This document shows, piece after piece, positions 49,175-57,284 of a stretch of DNA of 64,000 nt (the stretch's first letter is position 1; each line of letters starts with the position of its first letter). The translations under genes and the position numbers were made by a program. The notes beneath the pieces were generated by a model, which made no database searches, was not told the DNA's origin, and saw only the letters and a list, made by a program, of their open reading frames with translations. The DNA comes from Leifsonia shinshuensis (lineage in GTDB: Bacteria > Actinomycetota > Actinomycetes > Actinomycetales > Microbacteriaceae), in contig NZ_CP043641.1 in the NCBI RefSeq assembly GCF_014217625.1, forward strand, positions 3,410,001 to 3,474,000, in the 5' to 3' direction.

Positions 49175-50002
49175 ATGGCACAGGAGAAGTGGCTCATCCA
49201 GCCCGGCGAGAGCCGCACGATCGACGTGGAGCTGGTCCGCTCCCTCAAGGTCGGGCTGCTGGGCGGCCAGATCGACATCATCGGCCACGACGAGCCGGGA
49301 GCCCGGGTGGAGGTCCACTCGGTGTCCGGCCGCGACCTCAAGGTCACGATCGACGGCGACCGCCTCGAGATCGATCACCCGCAGCTGCGCTGGGACAACT
49401 TCATCGACGTCTTCAAGTCGATGCGGTCGAGCGCCCGCGCCGACGTCAGCGTGCTGGTGCCGCGGGACGTCGCCCTCAAGTTCGGCGTGGTCTCCGCCGG
49501 CGCCCTCATCTCGGGCCTGAAGACCGACGCGCGGCTCAGCACCGTCTCCGGGGATGTCGTCATCGACGGCCTCGAGGGCGCGCTCGAGCTCAACTCGGTG
49601 AGCGGCGAGCTCTCCGCCCGCGGCCACACCGGCCGCATCACCGCGCACACGGTGTCGGGGGACATCACGGCCACCGGGACCATCCCGCGCTTCAGCGCCG
49701 ACGGCGTCTCGGGCGACATCATGGTGGACATCTCCGGCACCCCGGACGAGGTCCAGATCAACACGGTCTCGGGCGACACGACCATCCGCATCCCGGAGGC
49801 CCTGGGAGCCCGCTACCGCGCCAACACCGTCTCGGGCCGCGTCCAGCTGGACAATGTCATGGTCGTCGGCTCCGCCGGAAAGGGGTACACCGCGACCACT
49901 GGCAGCCTCGACGGCTACTGGGTCGACATCACCGTCAACTCGGTCTCCGGCGCGGTCTCGGTCCTGCGCAGCTCCGCGGCCCAGGAGGAGGCGTCGGCGT
50001 GA
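49175..50002 (+). CDS. DUF4097 beta-strand repeat protein
   Basis: A 275-residue protein with a DUF4097/putative adhesin fold, a right-handed beta helix. It has seven VSG repeats about 17-25 residues apart (TVSGDVV, SVSGELS, TVSGDIT, GVSGDIM, TVSGDTT, TVSGRVQ, SVSGAVS). There is no signal peptide or membrane helix, so it is probably cytoplasmic. Such genes are regularly paired with PadR regulators; the function is unknown. AAGGAG precedes ATG 49175. It overlaps the padR gene in GTGA. Confidence 0.88.
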   Translation: MAQEKWLIQPGESRTIDVELVRSLKVGLLGGQIDIIGHDEPGARVEVHSVSGRDLKVTIDGDRLEIDHPQLRWDNFIDVFKSMRSSARADVSVLVPRDVALKFGVVSAGALISGLKTDARLSTVSGDVVIDGLEGALELNSVSGELSARGHTGRITAHTVSGDITATGTIPRFSADGVSGDIMVDISGTPDEVQINTVSGDTTIRIPEALGARYRANTVSGRVQLDNVMVVGSAGKGYTATTGSLDGYWVDITVNSVSGAVSVLRSSAAQEEASA

Positions 50003-50628
50003 CTCCCGTCTTCGCCCACGGCAGTCTCCGCCTCTACCTGCTGAGTCTCCTCGCGGAGGAGCCGCGCCACGGCTACGAGCTCATTCAGGCGCTGAGCGAC
50101 CGCTTCGGCGGCACGTACGTCCCGAGTGCCGGCACCATCTACCCCCGGCTGGCGAAGCTGGAGGAGGAGGGGCTGGTCACCAAGACGACAGACGGCCGCA
50201 AGACCGTCTATTCGATCACGGACGCCGGCCGCGCCGAGCTCGCCGCCCGCGAGCCCGAGCTGGACGCGATCGAGGAGGAGGTCACCGACTCCGTCCGCCG
50301 GCTCGCCGACGAGGTCCGCGCCGGCGTGAACGACGCCATGCGCACGCTACGCGCCGAGCTGGCGTCGGCGGCGCGGGAGGCCAAGCGCGACGCGACCAGG
50401 GTCGACCCGCGGCAGGAGGCACGCGAGGCCGGCCGCGACGCCCGGGCGGCCGCCAACGCCGCCGCGCGGGAGGCCGAGGTGGCGATCAACGAGTTCCGCC
50501 AGCAGCTCCGCACGGACCTACGGTCCCAGGCGGCTCGCGGCGCCCTGCCGGAGAACGTCGTGCCCCTCCTCAAGGAGGAGTTGCTGCGCGTGCGGCGGTC
50601 GATCGTCGAGGCGATCGGCCGCGACTGA
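49999..50628 (+). CDS. PadR family transcriptional regulator with extended C-terminus
   Basis: A 209-residue regulator. The winged helix is at residues 6-85 (GSLRLYLLSLLAEEPRHGYELIQALSDRFGGTYVPSAGTIYPRLAKLEEEGLVTKTTDGRKTVYSIT), followed by about 120 residues of charged, probably coiled-coil helix rich in Ala, Arg and Glu. It is coupled to the DUF4097 gene by GTGA and is the likely binder of the two palindromes upstream. Confidence 0.88.
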   Translation: MTPVFAHGSLRLYLLSLLAEEPRHGYELIQALSDRFGGTYVPSAGTIYPRLAKLEEEGLVTKTTDGRKTVYSITDAGRAELAAREPELDAIEEEVTDSVRRLADEVRAGVNDAMRTLRAELASAAREAKRDATRVDPRQEAREAGRDARAAANAAAREAEVAINEFRQQLRTDLRSQAARGALPENVVPLLKEELLRVRRSIVEAIGRD

Positions 50629-50808
50629 ACCGCCCGGTGAGAGCGGGTTTCCGAAAGATCCCCAGAAAGTCTCAGCCCATGCTCATCTCACTCCCAGTGA
50701 GGCCGATGACGGGCCGGCTCCCGCGAGAATCCGCGGCAACGGACGCATCGCGGGGTGCCGACCCAGCGTCGGCGGAATCACCTTCGGGGGATGCTGCGAC
50801 GCGCCGAT

Positions 50809-50836
50809 TTGACAGCGTTTTGGCAGCGAGTATTCT
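50809..50836 (+). promoter_or_regulatory. Consensus promoter of the KimA-like gene (leaderless type)
   Basis: TTGACA (50809-50814) and TATTCT (50831-50836) with a 16-bp spacer form the best sigma-70 promoter in the window. The -10 box ends 8 nt before GTG 50845, so the message should start at or just before the codon. The 216-bp gap upstream contains several short GC-rich stems, but no riboswitch that I can identify. Confidence 0.65.
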
Positions 50837-50844
50837 CGTCCCTC

Positions 50845-53025
50845 GTGACAAATGAGGGGAGATCCCCGAAGCGGTGGCTGATCGGCGACCCGCTTCCGAG
50901 CGAGAAGCTCGAAGGACAGCTACTCCCGAAGCACCTCGCGCTCCCGATCTTCGCGTCCGACGCACTCTCCAGCGTCGCCTACGCTCCGCAGGAACTCCTG
51001 ATGATCCTGCTGCTAGGCGGGCTGTCGTTCCTGACGTTCGCTCCGTGGGTCGCGACGGCCGTCGTCGTCCTGATGGTCACGGTGGTGCTGAGCTACCGGC
51101 AACTGGTCAAGGCGTACCCCTCGGGAGGCGGCGACTACGAGGTCGCGCACAAGAACCTCGGCGAGAAGGCCGGCCTGATCGTCGCCTCTGCCCTCCTGGT
51201 CGACTACGTGCTGACCGTCGCCGTGTCGGTCGCGTCCGGCGTGGACAACGTCATCTCCGCGCTGCCGTTCCTGGCACCGTGGCGGGTGGAGCTCGCCGTG
51301 GTCTGCGTCATCATCCTCGCCGCGGTCAACCTCCGCGGCGTCCGGGAGTCGAGCAAGGCGTTCGCGCTCCCCACCTACATCTTCATCGGCAGCATCTTCG
51401 TGATGGTCGTCACGGCGCTAGTCCGTACCGCGCTCGGCCACGCGCCGGTCGCCGAGTCGGCCGGGTACACCGTGCACGCGAGCAGCCTCGCGCAGGCCGG
51501 GATGGTGCTGCTGCTCCTGCGCGCGTTCTCCAGCGGCTGCTCGGCGCTGACCGGCGTGGAGGCCGTCGCCAACGGCGTCCCCGCGTTCCGCACGCCCAAG
51601 ATCCGCAACGCCCGCACCACGCTCGGGATGATGGGCGGCATCGCGATCGTCCTGTTCGCCGGCCTCACCGCCACGGCGCTGATCAGCGGCGTGCACTACG
51701 CCGAGAACCCGTGCGACCTCCAGGGCTGGGCGCAGTGCGCGACCTCCCCGCAGCGCTCGCTCATCGCGCAGATCGCGGCCGCGACCTTCGGCAACAACAC
51801 CTTCTTCTTCTTCATCGTGCAGGCCGCGACCGCGGTCGTGCTGCTGCTGGCCGCGAACACCGCGTTCAACGGCTTCCCGCTGCTCGGCTCGGTGCTCGCC
51901 CGCGACTCCTACGCCCCGAAGGCGCTGAACACCCGCGGCGACCGCCTCGTCTACTCGAACGGCATGATCCTGCTGGCGCTCGCCGCGACGGTCCTGCTGC
52001 TCGTCTACCAGGCGAACCTGACCCAGCTCATCCAGCTCTACATCATCGGCGTGTTCGTCTCGTTCACGCTCGGCCAGTCCGGGATGGTGAAGCACTGGGT
52101 AACGCTGCTGCGCGGCAGCGGGAAGGACGGCAACCCGCTGCTCAGCTCGCGCGAGCGCAGCAGCATCGTCCGGTCGCTCTGCATCAACGCGTTCGGTGCG
52201 ACGCTGACCTTCGTCGTCCTCATCGTCGTCACCATCACGAAGTTCACTCACGGCGCGTACCTCGTGTTCATCTTCATGCCGATCCTCTGGTTCCTGATGC
52301 TCGGCGTGAACCGGTACTACCGGGACGTCGAGAAGGAGATCGAGGTCGACCCGGTCACGACCTTCGGCAGCGTCGGCGACCACGCGGTCGTCCTCATCGG
52401 CAAGATGCAGAAGCCGGCCCTGAAGGCCCTGGACTACGCGATCGCCGCCCGGCACGACTCGATCGAGGCCGTGCACGTCTCCATCGAGGAGGAGGCGACC
52501 CAGAAGCTGCAGCGGCAGTGGATCGAGCAGAACATCCACGTCCCGCTGACGATCATCGAGTCCCCGTACCGCGAGTTCGGCGTGCCGCTGATCAAATACC
52601 TCAAGCACCGCCGCGAGGAGCACGGCTCCGAGGTCGTGACCGTCTACCTGCCGCAGTACATCGTCGGCCACTGGTGGGAGTCGCTGCTGCACAACCACCG
52701 CGCCCGCCGGCTGAGCAAGCAGCTCATGCTGTGCCACGGCGTCACCGTGGCGCTCGTGCCGTGGCTGCTGGACTCGTCGTCGCTGATCTACGGCCGCCGC
52801 TCGCGGCCGCTGCCCGGGCAGGACCGCCGCGGTGAGCCGACGCGACCGATCGCGCGGCGGCCGCTGGCGCCGGCGTCCGCGGCGCGTGCGCGCATCCACA
52901 TCCACTCGACGCCGATCACGCTGAGCGAGCAAGGCGCGCAGGGCGAGTTCGCGGCTCCGGGAGAGCTGGCGGTGCCGCCGCTGGGTGCGGATGAGCAGAA
53001 GGAGCCGGCGAAGGCCAAGCGGTAG
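50845..53025 (+). CDS. KimA-like APC superfamily potassium permease
   Basis: A 726-residue transporter of the KUP/KimA-like APC group. The N-terminus KRWLIGDPLPSEKLEGQLLPKHLALPIFASDALSSVAYAPQE is the family hallmark; about twelve helices occupy residues 40-500, and a soluble domain (about 520-650, GDHAVVLIGKMQKPALKALDYA) follows. KimA proteins import K+ with protons and in Bacillus respond to c-di-AMP. The last 60 residues are a low-complexity tail. The start is GTG 50845 because of the promoter position; a longer frame from 50755 would run through the promoter. Confidence 0.88.
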   Translation: MTNEGRSPKRWLIGDPLPSEKLEGQLLPKHLALPIFASDALSSVAYAPQELLMILLLGGLSFLTFAPWVATAVVVLMVTVVLSYRQLVKAYPSGGGDYEVAHKNLGEKAGLIVASALLVDYVLTVAVSVASGVDNVISALPFLAPWRVELAVVCVIILAAVNLRGVRESSKAFALPTYIFIGSIFVMVVTALVRTALGHAPVAESAGYTVHASSLAQAGMVLLLLRAFSSGCSALTGVEAVANGVPAFRTPKIRNARTTLGMMGGIAIVLFAGLTATALISGVHYAENPCDLQGWAQCATSPQRSLIAQIAAATFGNNTFFFFIVQAATAVVLLLAANTAFNGFPLLGSVLARDSYAPKALNTRGDRLVYSNGMILLALAATVLLLVYQANLTQLIQLYIIGVFVSFTLGQSGMVKHWVTLLRGSGKDGNPLLSSRERSSIVRSLCINAFGATLTFVVLIVVTITKFTHGAYLVFIFMPILWFLMLGVNRYYRDVEKEIEVDPVTTFGSVGDHAVVLIGKMQKPALKALDYAIAARHDSIEAVHVSIEEEATQKLQRQWIEQNIHVPLTIIESPYREFGVPLIKYLKHRREEHGSEVVTVYLPQYIVGHWWESLLHNHRARRLSKQLMLCHGVTVALVPWLLDSSSLIYGRRSRPLPGQDRRGEPTRPIARRPLAPASAARARIHIHSTPITLSEQGAQGEFAAPGELAVPPLGADEQKEPAKAKR

Positions 53026-53031
53026 CGCGTC

Positions 53032-53754
53032 CTAGAGCCGGAGCGCCGGCCCGTGGCCGGGGAGCACCCAGCGCGCGTCGCACAGGCTGAGACGCTGCGC
53101 GCTCGCCGCCGCTCCGTCGGTGTCGTGATGGAAGAACGCCGGGAGCTGCTGGAGCTCGCCCGTCTCGGGGAGCAGCGCGTGCCCGGTCACTAGGGCATCG
53201 CCCGTGATCAGGACCTCCGCGTCCGGCACGAAGAAGCACGCGTGCCCCGTCGTGTGGCCCGGCGTCGACAGCACCTCCAGGCGGTGTCCGGTCGAGAGCT
53301 CCAGCGTGTCCGCGGTGATCGCCTGAGCCGACGGGACGCCGACCTCCCCGAGGCCCCCTGCGCGGATGGCCGCGACGGCCCAGGGGACGGTGCCCCGGCG
53401 CAGCGCGACCGGAAGCAGGTCTTTCACGGTCACCTGCTCGGTGACCTCGCGGCGGACGTTCGGCAGCTCGGCGGCGGCTGCCAGCACCTCCACGCCGTGC
53501 CGCTCGCTGTAGTCTCGCGCGGCTCCCACGTGGTCGGAGTGCCCGTGCGTGACGATGATGCGGCTGAGCGCTGCGACATCCAGCCCGGTCCTGCGGATCG
53601 ACTCCTCGACCAGCGGTCGGTCAGCCGGGTAGCCGCAGTCGACCAGTTCCACGCGTCCGCGGCCGTGGAACACGGTCCAATTGGAGGCCGGGCCTTCGAC
53701 GAAGAGGATGCCGGGGGCGACGGTGGTCAGGGATCGGATCGCGCGCACACGCAC
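53032..53754 (-). CDS. MBL-fold metallo-hydrolase
   Basis: A 240-residue metallo-beta-lactamase-fold hydrolase. Zinc ligands are visible in IVTHGHSDHVGA (HxHxDH), STPGHTTGHACF, TGDALVTG and LPGHGPA. The substrate is unknown; relatives include glyoxalase II-like and quorum-quenching enzymes. The frame opens with TTG 53793 inside the MerR operator, so GTG 53754 (or 53748) is the more likely start. Divergent from the MerR gene and probably sharing its control; convergent with the KimA-like gene. Confidence 0.85.
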   Translation of the reverse strand: MRVRAIRSLTTVAPGILFVEGPASNWTVFHGRGRVELVDCGYPADRPLVEESIRRTGLDVAALSRIIVTHGHSDHVGAARDYSERHGVEVLAAAAELPNVRREVTEQVTVKDLLPVALRRGTVPWAVAAIRAGGLGEVGVPSAQAITADTLELSTGHRLEVLSTPGHTTGHACFFVPDAEVLITGDALVTGHALLPETGELQQLPAFFHHDTDGAAASAQRLSLCDARWVLPGHGPALRL

Positions 53755-53772
53755 GACAGTATCGCGCCCCGC

Positions 53773-53803
53773 TTGACCTTGACGTAACGTCAACTTCTAC
53801 CGT
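53773..53803 (+). promoter_or_regulatory. MerR-type promoter with 19-bp spacer and palindromic operator
   Basis: TTGACC (53773-53778) and TACCGT (53798-53803) are 19 bp apart, the stretched spacing typical of MerR-activated promoters. The spacer holds the palindrome TTGACGT-A-ACGTCAA (53779-53793). It lies 31 bp before the TipAS-type MerR gene and fits autoactivation on ligand binding. Confidence 0.7.
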
Positions 53804-53834
53804 GGTATCAGCACCCCACGAGAGGAGACGGATC

Positions 53835-54605
53835 ATGGTGGAGGCGACCGTGGACTGGAGCATCCAGGACATCGCGCGCATCGCCGGCACGACGAGCAGG
53901 ACGCTGCGTCACTACGACGAGCTCGGCCTGCTCCCGCCGAGCCGGGTCGCCGCGAACGGCTACCGCCACTACGACCGCGACTCCCTCGTGCGGCTGCAGC
54001 GCATCCTGCTGCTGCGGGATCTCGGGCTCGGCCTCCCGGCCATCGCCCGCGTGCTCGACGACAGGCAGGATGCGGTCCCCGCCCTGCGCGACCACCTGAC
54101 GTGGCTGCGCGGCGAGCGGGAACGGCTGGCGCGGCAGATCGCGTCGGTCGAGTCGACGATCCACGCTGTGGAGGAAGGAGGAGAGATCGTGGCTGAGGAG
54201 ATGTTCGACGGCTTCGACCACACCCAGTACAAGGAGGAGGTCGAGGAGCGCTGGGGGAAGGACGCCTACGCGTCGTCCGACCGCTGGTGGCGCGGGATGA
54301 CCGACCAGGAGCGCGCCGCCTGGCAGCAGCGGCAGAAGGCGCTCGCCGCCGACTGGACGGCCGCCGCCGCACGCGGGGTCGACCCGGCGTCGGAGGAAGC
54401 CCAGGCCCTCGCCCGCCGGCACGCCGACTGGCTGGCCGACATCCCGGGCACGCCCGGTTACGGCACGGGCGCGCCGAAGGCGGCGTACCTCACCGGGCTC
54501 GGCGACATGTACGTCGCCGACCCGCGCTTCGCCGCCAACTACGGCGGTGAGGAGGGCGCGACCTTCGTGCGCGACGCCCTCCGCATCTACGCCGGCGCCC
54601 TCTAG
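53835..54605 (+). CDS. MerR family regulator with TipAS domain
   Basis: A 256-residue MerR-type regulator. The N-terminal helix-turn-helix is at about 9-80 (YSIQDIARIAGTTSRTLRHYDELGLLPPSR-like), followed by a coiled coil (80-115) and a C-terminal TipAS domain (about 130-250, HTQYKEEVEERWGKDAYASSDRWWRGM...). TipA-type proteins bind thiopeptide and other antibiotics and activate their own promoter. GAGGAG precedes ATG 53835. The adjacent divergent MBL hydrolase may belong to its regulon. Confidence 0.9.
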   Translation: MVEATVDWSIQDIARIAGTTSRTLRHYDELGLLPPSRVAANGYRHYDRDSLVRLQRILLLRDLGLGLPAIARVLDDRQDAVPALRDHLTWLRGERERLARQIASVESTIHAVEEGGEIVAEEMFDGFDHTQYKEEVEERWGKDAYASSDRWWRGMTDQERAAWQQRQKALAADWTAAAARGVDPASEEAQALARRHADWLADIPGTPGYGTGAPKAAYLTGLGDMYVADPRFAANYGGEEGATFVRDALRIYAGAL

Positions 54606-54616
54606 AGCCCCACTCC

Positions 54617-54678
54617 ATCCGTTCCGGACTCATGCGCGCGACGCGCTGGGCGCGAGCGTGCATACGTCCGGAATGGAT
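54617..54678. terminator. Long hairpin between convergent MerR and YczE-like genes
   Basis: The outer arms ATCCGTTCCGGAC (54617-54629) and GTCCGGAATGGAT (54666-54678) pair with one mismatch, and the interior (GCGCG, CGCG and GCAT pieces) pairs further. It lies just behind both stop codons and should act as a bidirectional terminator. Confidence 0.6.
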
Positions 54679-54687
54679 CGCTTGGGG

Positions 54688-55584
54688 TCAGGCGCGTCGG
54701 GTGCGGCCGGTGAGGCGGTCGTCGAGCCAGTGCGCCTCGACGAGCCGGGACGGGCGCCGCGCCGTGGCCGGCTCGGCGGGGGCGCGGTCCGGCTGGGGGC
54801 CGCGCACCAGCGGCGACGCGGCGCGGTCCACGCCGCGCGACCGGGTGGCCGCGTCGGATTCGAGCAGGATGCCGTCTCGCACGTCGAAACGGACGGCATC
54901 CTGCTCTTCCGCACTCTCCGCGCGGAGGCCGGGGCCCTGCTCCGCCGTGCCTTCGAGGTCGCCCTCCAGCTCGGCGTCCGCGGGCGCGGGCTCCGGCAGC
55001 CGGATGGCGAAGAACGGGAGGGTGAGGCTGCACAGCGGGCCGACCAGCAGCGCGAACGCGAGCGTTCCGATGCCGACGTTGCCGCCGAGGAACCAGCCGA
55101 TGATGAGCACCGTGACCTCGATCGCCGTGCGGACGGCCCAGATCGGCCGGCCGGTGCGGGCGTGGAGGCCGGTCATCAGACCGTCGCGCGGGCCCGGGCC
55201 GAGCTTCGGCCCGATGTAGAGGCCGGTGGCGATGGCGAGCAGCAGGAGGCCGGCGGCGAACACCAGCACCTGCGCCCACAGCACGGTCTGCTGCGGGATG
55301 ATCCACAGACCGAGCTGCGCGCTCGGCCCGACCAGGAGGACGTTGAGCACGGTCCCGAGGCCCGGTCGCTGGCGGAGCGGGATCCAGAAGGCCAGCACGA
55401 CGAGGCCGACCAGGTTGGTCACCAGCCCGAACGGGATGCCGGTCTTGTACGACACGCCCTGGGCCAGCACGTCCCACGGCGAGACGCCGATCCCCGCCCG
55501 CACCATCAGGGCGATGGCGATGCCGTACAGAAACAGTCCGACGAGGAGCTGGGCCAGGCGGCGGGTGAGGAGGAATCGGGACAT
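54688..55584 (-). CDS. yczE: YczE-like membrane protein
   Basis: A 298-residue protein. The first 200 residues form five or six helices with the YczE/YitT-type pattern (QLLVGLFLYGIAIALMVRAGIGVSPWDVLAQGVS at the start, GLYIGPKLGPGPRDGLMTGL in the middle). The last 100 residues are a charged soluble tail that the family usually lacks. YczE influences lipopeptide production in Bacillus through an unknown mechanism. It is divergent from its usual partner, the MocR-type regulator YczR. Confidence 0.82.
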   Translation of the reverse strand: MSRFLLTRRLAQLLVGLFLYGIAIALMVRAGIGVSPWDVLAQGVSYKTGIPFGLVTNLVGLVVLAFWIPLRQRPGLGTVLNVLLVGPSAQLGLWIIPQQTVLWAQVLVFAAGLLLLAIATGLYIGPKLGPGPRDGLMTGLHARTGRPIWAVRTAIEVTVLIIGWFLGGNVGIGTLAFALLVGPLCSLTLPFFAIRLPEPAPADAELEGDLEGTAEQGPGLRAESAEEQDAVRFDVRDGILLESDAATRSRGVDRAASPLVRGPQPDRAPAEPATARRPSRLVEAHWLDDRLTGRTRRA

Positions 55585-55593
55585 GCTGATAAT

Positions 55594-55630
55594 CCAATCG
55601 CTCGATTGGCCTTACATCAAGATGCCAATC
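55594..55630. promoter_or_regulatory. YczR-type operator with three CCAATC half-sites
   Basis: CCAATC (55594-55599), its inverse GATTGG (55604-55609) and again CCAATC (55625-55630) lie in the 63-bp gap between the divergent yczE and yczR genes. A pair in inverted and direct order fits the mixed half-site operators of MocR regulators. Binding is inferred from the arrangement. Confidence 0.6.
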
Positions 55631-55647
55631 CGGATAAAGTGGCCCGC

Positions 55648-57147
55648 ATGCCCGACGCTCAACTGACCGCCCGCTCCCTGGAGTCGCTGCTCGGCGACTG
55701 GCGCGGAGCGGCCTCCCCCGGCTACCAGTCCCTCGCCGACCGGGTGCGCCTGCTCGTCCTCGACGGTCGCATCCCGATCGGCACGCGCCTCCCGGCCGAG
55801 CGCGACCTGGCCGGCCGGCTCCAGCTGAGCCGCACCACGGTCAGCGCGGCCTACCGGCAGTTGCGGGAGAGCGGATTCCTGGACAGCGTGCGCGGCTCGG
55901 GCAGCGTCGCGCGCCTCCCCGGACCCGCTCTCGCCCTCCCGATGACGGGCGGCGAGGGGATGCTCGACTTCACCAAGGCCGCCCTGCCGGCCGCGGCCTC
56001 CCTCCCGGCCGCCGCGCGCGCCGCCGCGGAGGAGCTGCCGCACTTCCTGCCGGACTCGGGCTACGACCCGGTCGGCCTCCCGCACCTCCGCCAGGCCATC
56101 GCCGACCGCTATATCGAGCGCGGGCTCCCGACCACGGCCGACCAGATCCTGGTCACGGTCGGCGCGCAGCAGGCCATCGCGCTCATCGCGCGCACGTTCC
56201 TGTCGCGCGGCGACCGCGCGCTCGTCGAGATGCCCACCTACCCGCACGCGACGGAGGCCCTGCGGCTGGCCGGCGCCCGGCTGCTCCCGATCACGGTCAC
56301 GCCGCCAGAGGACGCGCCCCACGCGCTCGGGCCGGACGGCCGGGAGCCCGCCGAGGAGGACGGCTGGGACGCCGACGCCGCCGAGCAGGCGATCCGGCGG
56401 GCGAGCCCGGCGCTGGCGTACCTGATCCCGGACTTCCACAACCCGACCGGCGCGTCCATGTCGCCCGCCACGCGCGAGCGCATCCTCGCCGCCGCGGCCG
56501 CGCACGGGACCGTCGTGGTCGGCGACGAGACGACGGCCGACCTCGACATCGACCGCGTCGGCGAGTACCTGCCGCTGCCGTCCTACGCGCGCCGCAAGGC
56601 CGGGGACGCGCCGGTGCTGCTGATCGGCTCGGCCAGCAAGAGCCTCTGGGGCGGCCTCCGGATCGGCTGGATCCGCGCCGAGCGCCCGCTCATCCAGCGG
56701 CTGACCGCGGCCAAGCCGTCCACCGACCTGGGCACGCCCATGATCGAGCAGCTGGTCGTCGCGCGGATGCTGCCGCAGACGCGCGAGATCCTCGAGGAGC
56801 GCCGCGTGCAGCTCGCCGCAGGCAGGGAGACGGTCAGGCGGCTCGCGGCGGAGGTCTTCCCGGAGTGGCGCATCCCGCGCCTGCACGGCGGGCTCGCGGC
56901 CTGGATCGGGATCGGCGCGCCGGTCAGCTCGGCGCTCGCGCTCGCCGCGCGCAACCACGGCCTCCTCATCGCGGCCGGACCGCGGTTCGGTCTGGACGGC
57001 GCGTTCGAGCGGTTCCTGCGCGTGCCGATCACCTACAGCGAGGACGAGACGCGACGCGCCTTCACCGCGCTGGAGCGCGCCTGGGCGGTCGCCTCGGCCG
57101 AGCCGGCGCCGTACTTCGACGCGGCGGCGCTGCCCAACGTGGTCTGA
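55648..57147 (+). CDS. yczR: MocR family PLP-dependent regulator (YczR-like)
   Basis: A 499-residue GntR/MocR-type regulator: winged helix at residues 25-95 (LADRVRLLVLDGRIPIGTRLPAERDLAGRLQLSRTTVSAAYRQLRESGF) joined to an aminotransferase fold type I domain (about 110-490). Lys331 in LIGSASKSLWGGLRIGW is the PLP lysine. Divergent from a YczE-like gene with three shared half-sites, the known YczR/YczE arrangement. The ligand is unknown. Confidence 0.9.
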   Translation: MPDAQLTARSLESLLGDWRGAASPGYQSLADRVRLLVLDGRIPIGTRLPAERDLAGRLQLSRTTVSAAYRQLRESGFLDSVRGSGSVARLPGPALALPMTGGEGMLDFTKAALPAAASLPAAARAAAEELPHFLPDSGYDPVGLPHLRQAIADRYIERGLPTTADQILVTVGAQQAIALIARTFLSRGDRALVEMPTYPHATEALRLAGARLLPITVTPPEDAPHALGPDGREPAEEDGWDADAAEQAIRRASPALAYLIPDFHNPTGASMSPATRERILAAAAAHGTVVVGDETTADLDIDRVGEYLPLPSYARRKAGDAPVLLIGSASKSLWGGLRIGWIRAERPLIQRLTAAKPSTDLGTPMIEQLVVARMLPQTREILEERRVQLAAGRETVRRLAAEVFPEWRIPRLHGGLAAWIGIGAPVSSALALAARNHGLLIAAGPRFGLDGAFERFLRVPITYSEDETRRAFTALERAWAVASAEPAPYFDAAALPNVV

Positions 57148-57205
57148 GAGTCCTCCACCGGTACGGCCCGGCCGGGGCGAGAACAGGTACCTGGGGATGA
57201 GGAAG

Positions 57206-57220
57206 TTGCACAGCCTGCAA
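57206..57220. promoter_or_regulatory. TTGCA-n5-TGCAA inverted repeat upstream of the RND gene
   Basis: A perfect 5-bp inverted repeat next to a -10-like GATACT (57224-57229), about 65 bp before the RND transporter start. It may be an operator or a chance palindrome. No regulator gene is adjacent besides YczR, whose half-sites are different. Confidence 0.25.
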
Positions 57221-57284
57221 TGAGATACTTTGGCAGCGCCGCCGTCGTCGCGTGCCAGCAATCACATTCGCCAAGGGGACCTCC

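Noticed and set aside
50629..50845. c-di-AMP (ydaO-type) riboswitch before the KimA-like gene
   Set aside because: No conserved riboswitch core could be recognised by eye, and the promoter next to the GTG leaves no leader.
53755..53793. TTG 53793 as start of the MBL hydrolase
   Set aside because: It lies inside the MerR operator and promoter and adds residues unlike the family; GTG 53754 is more plausible.
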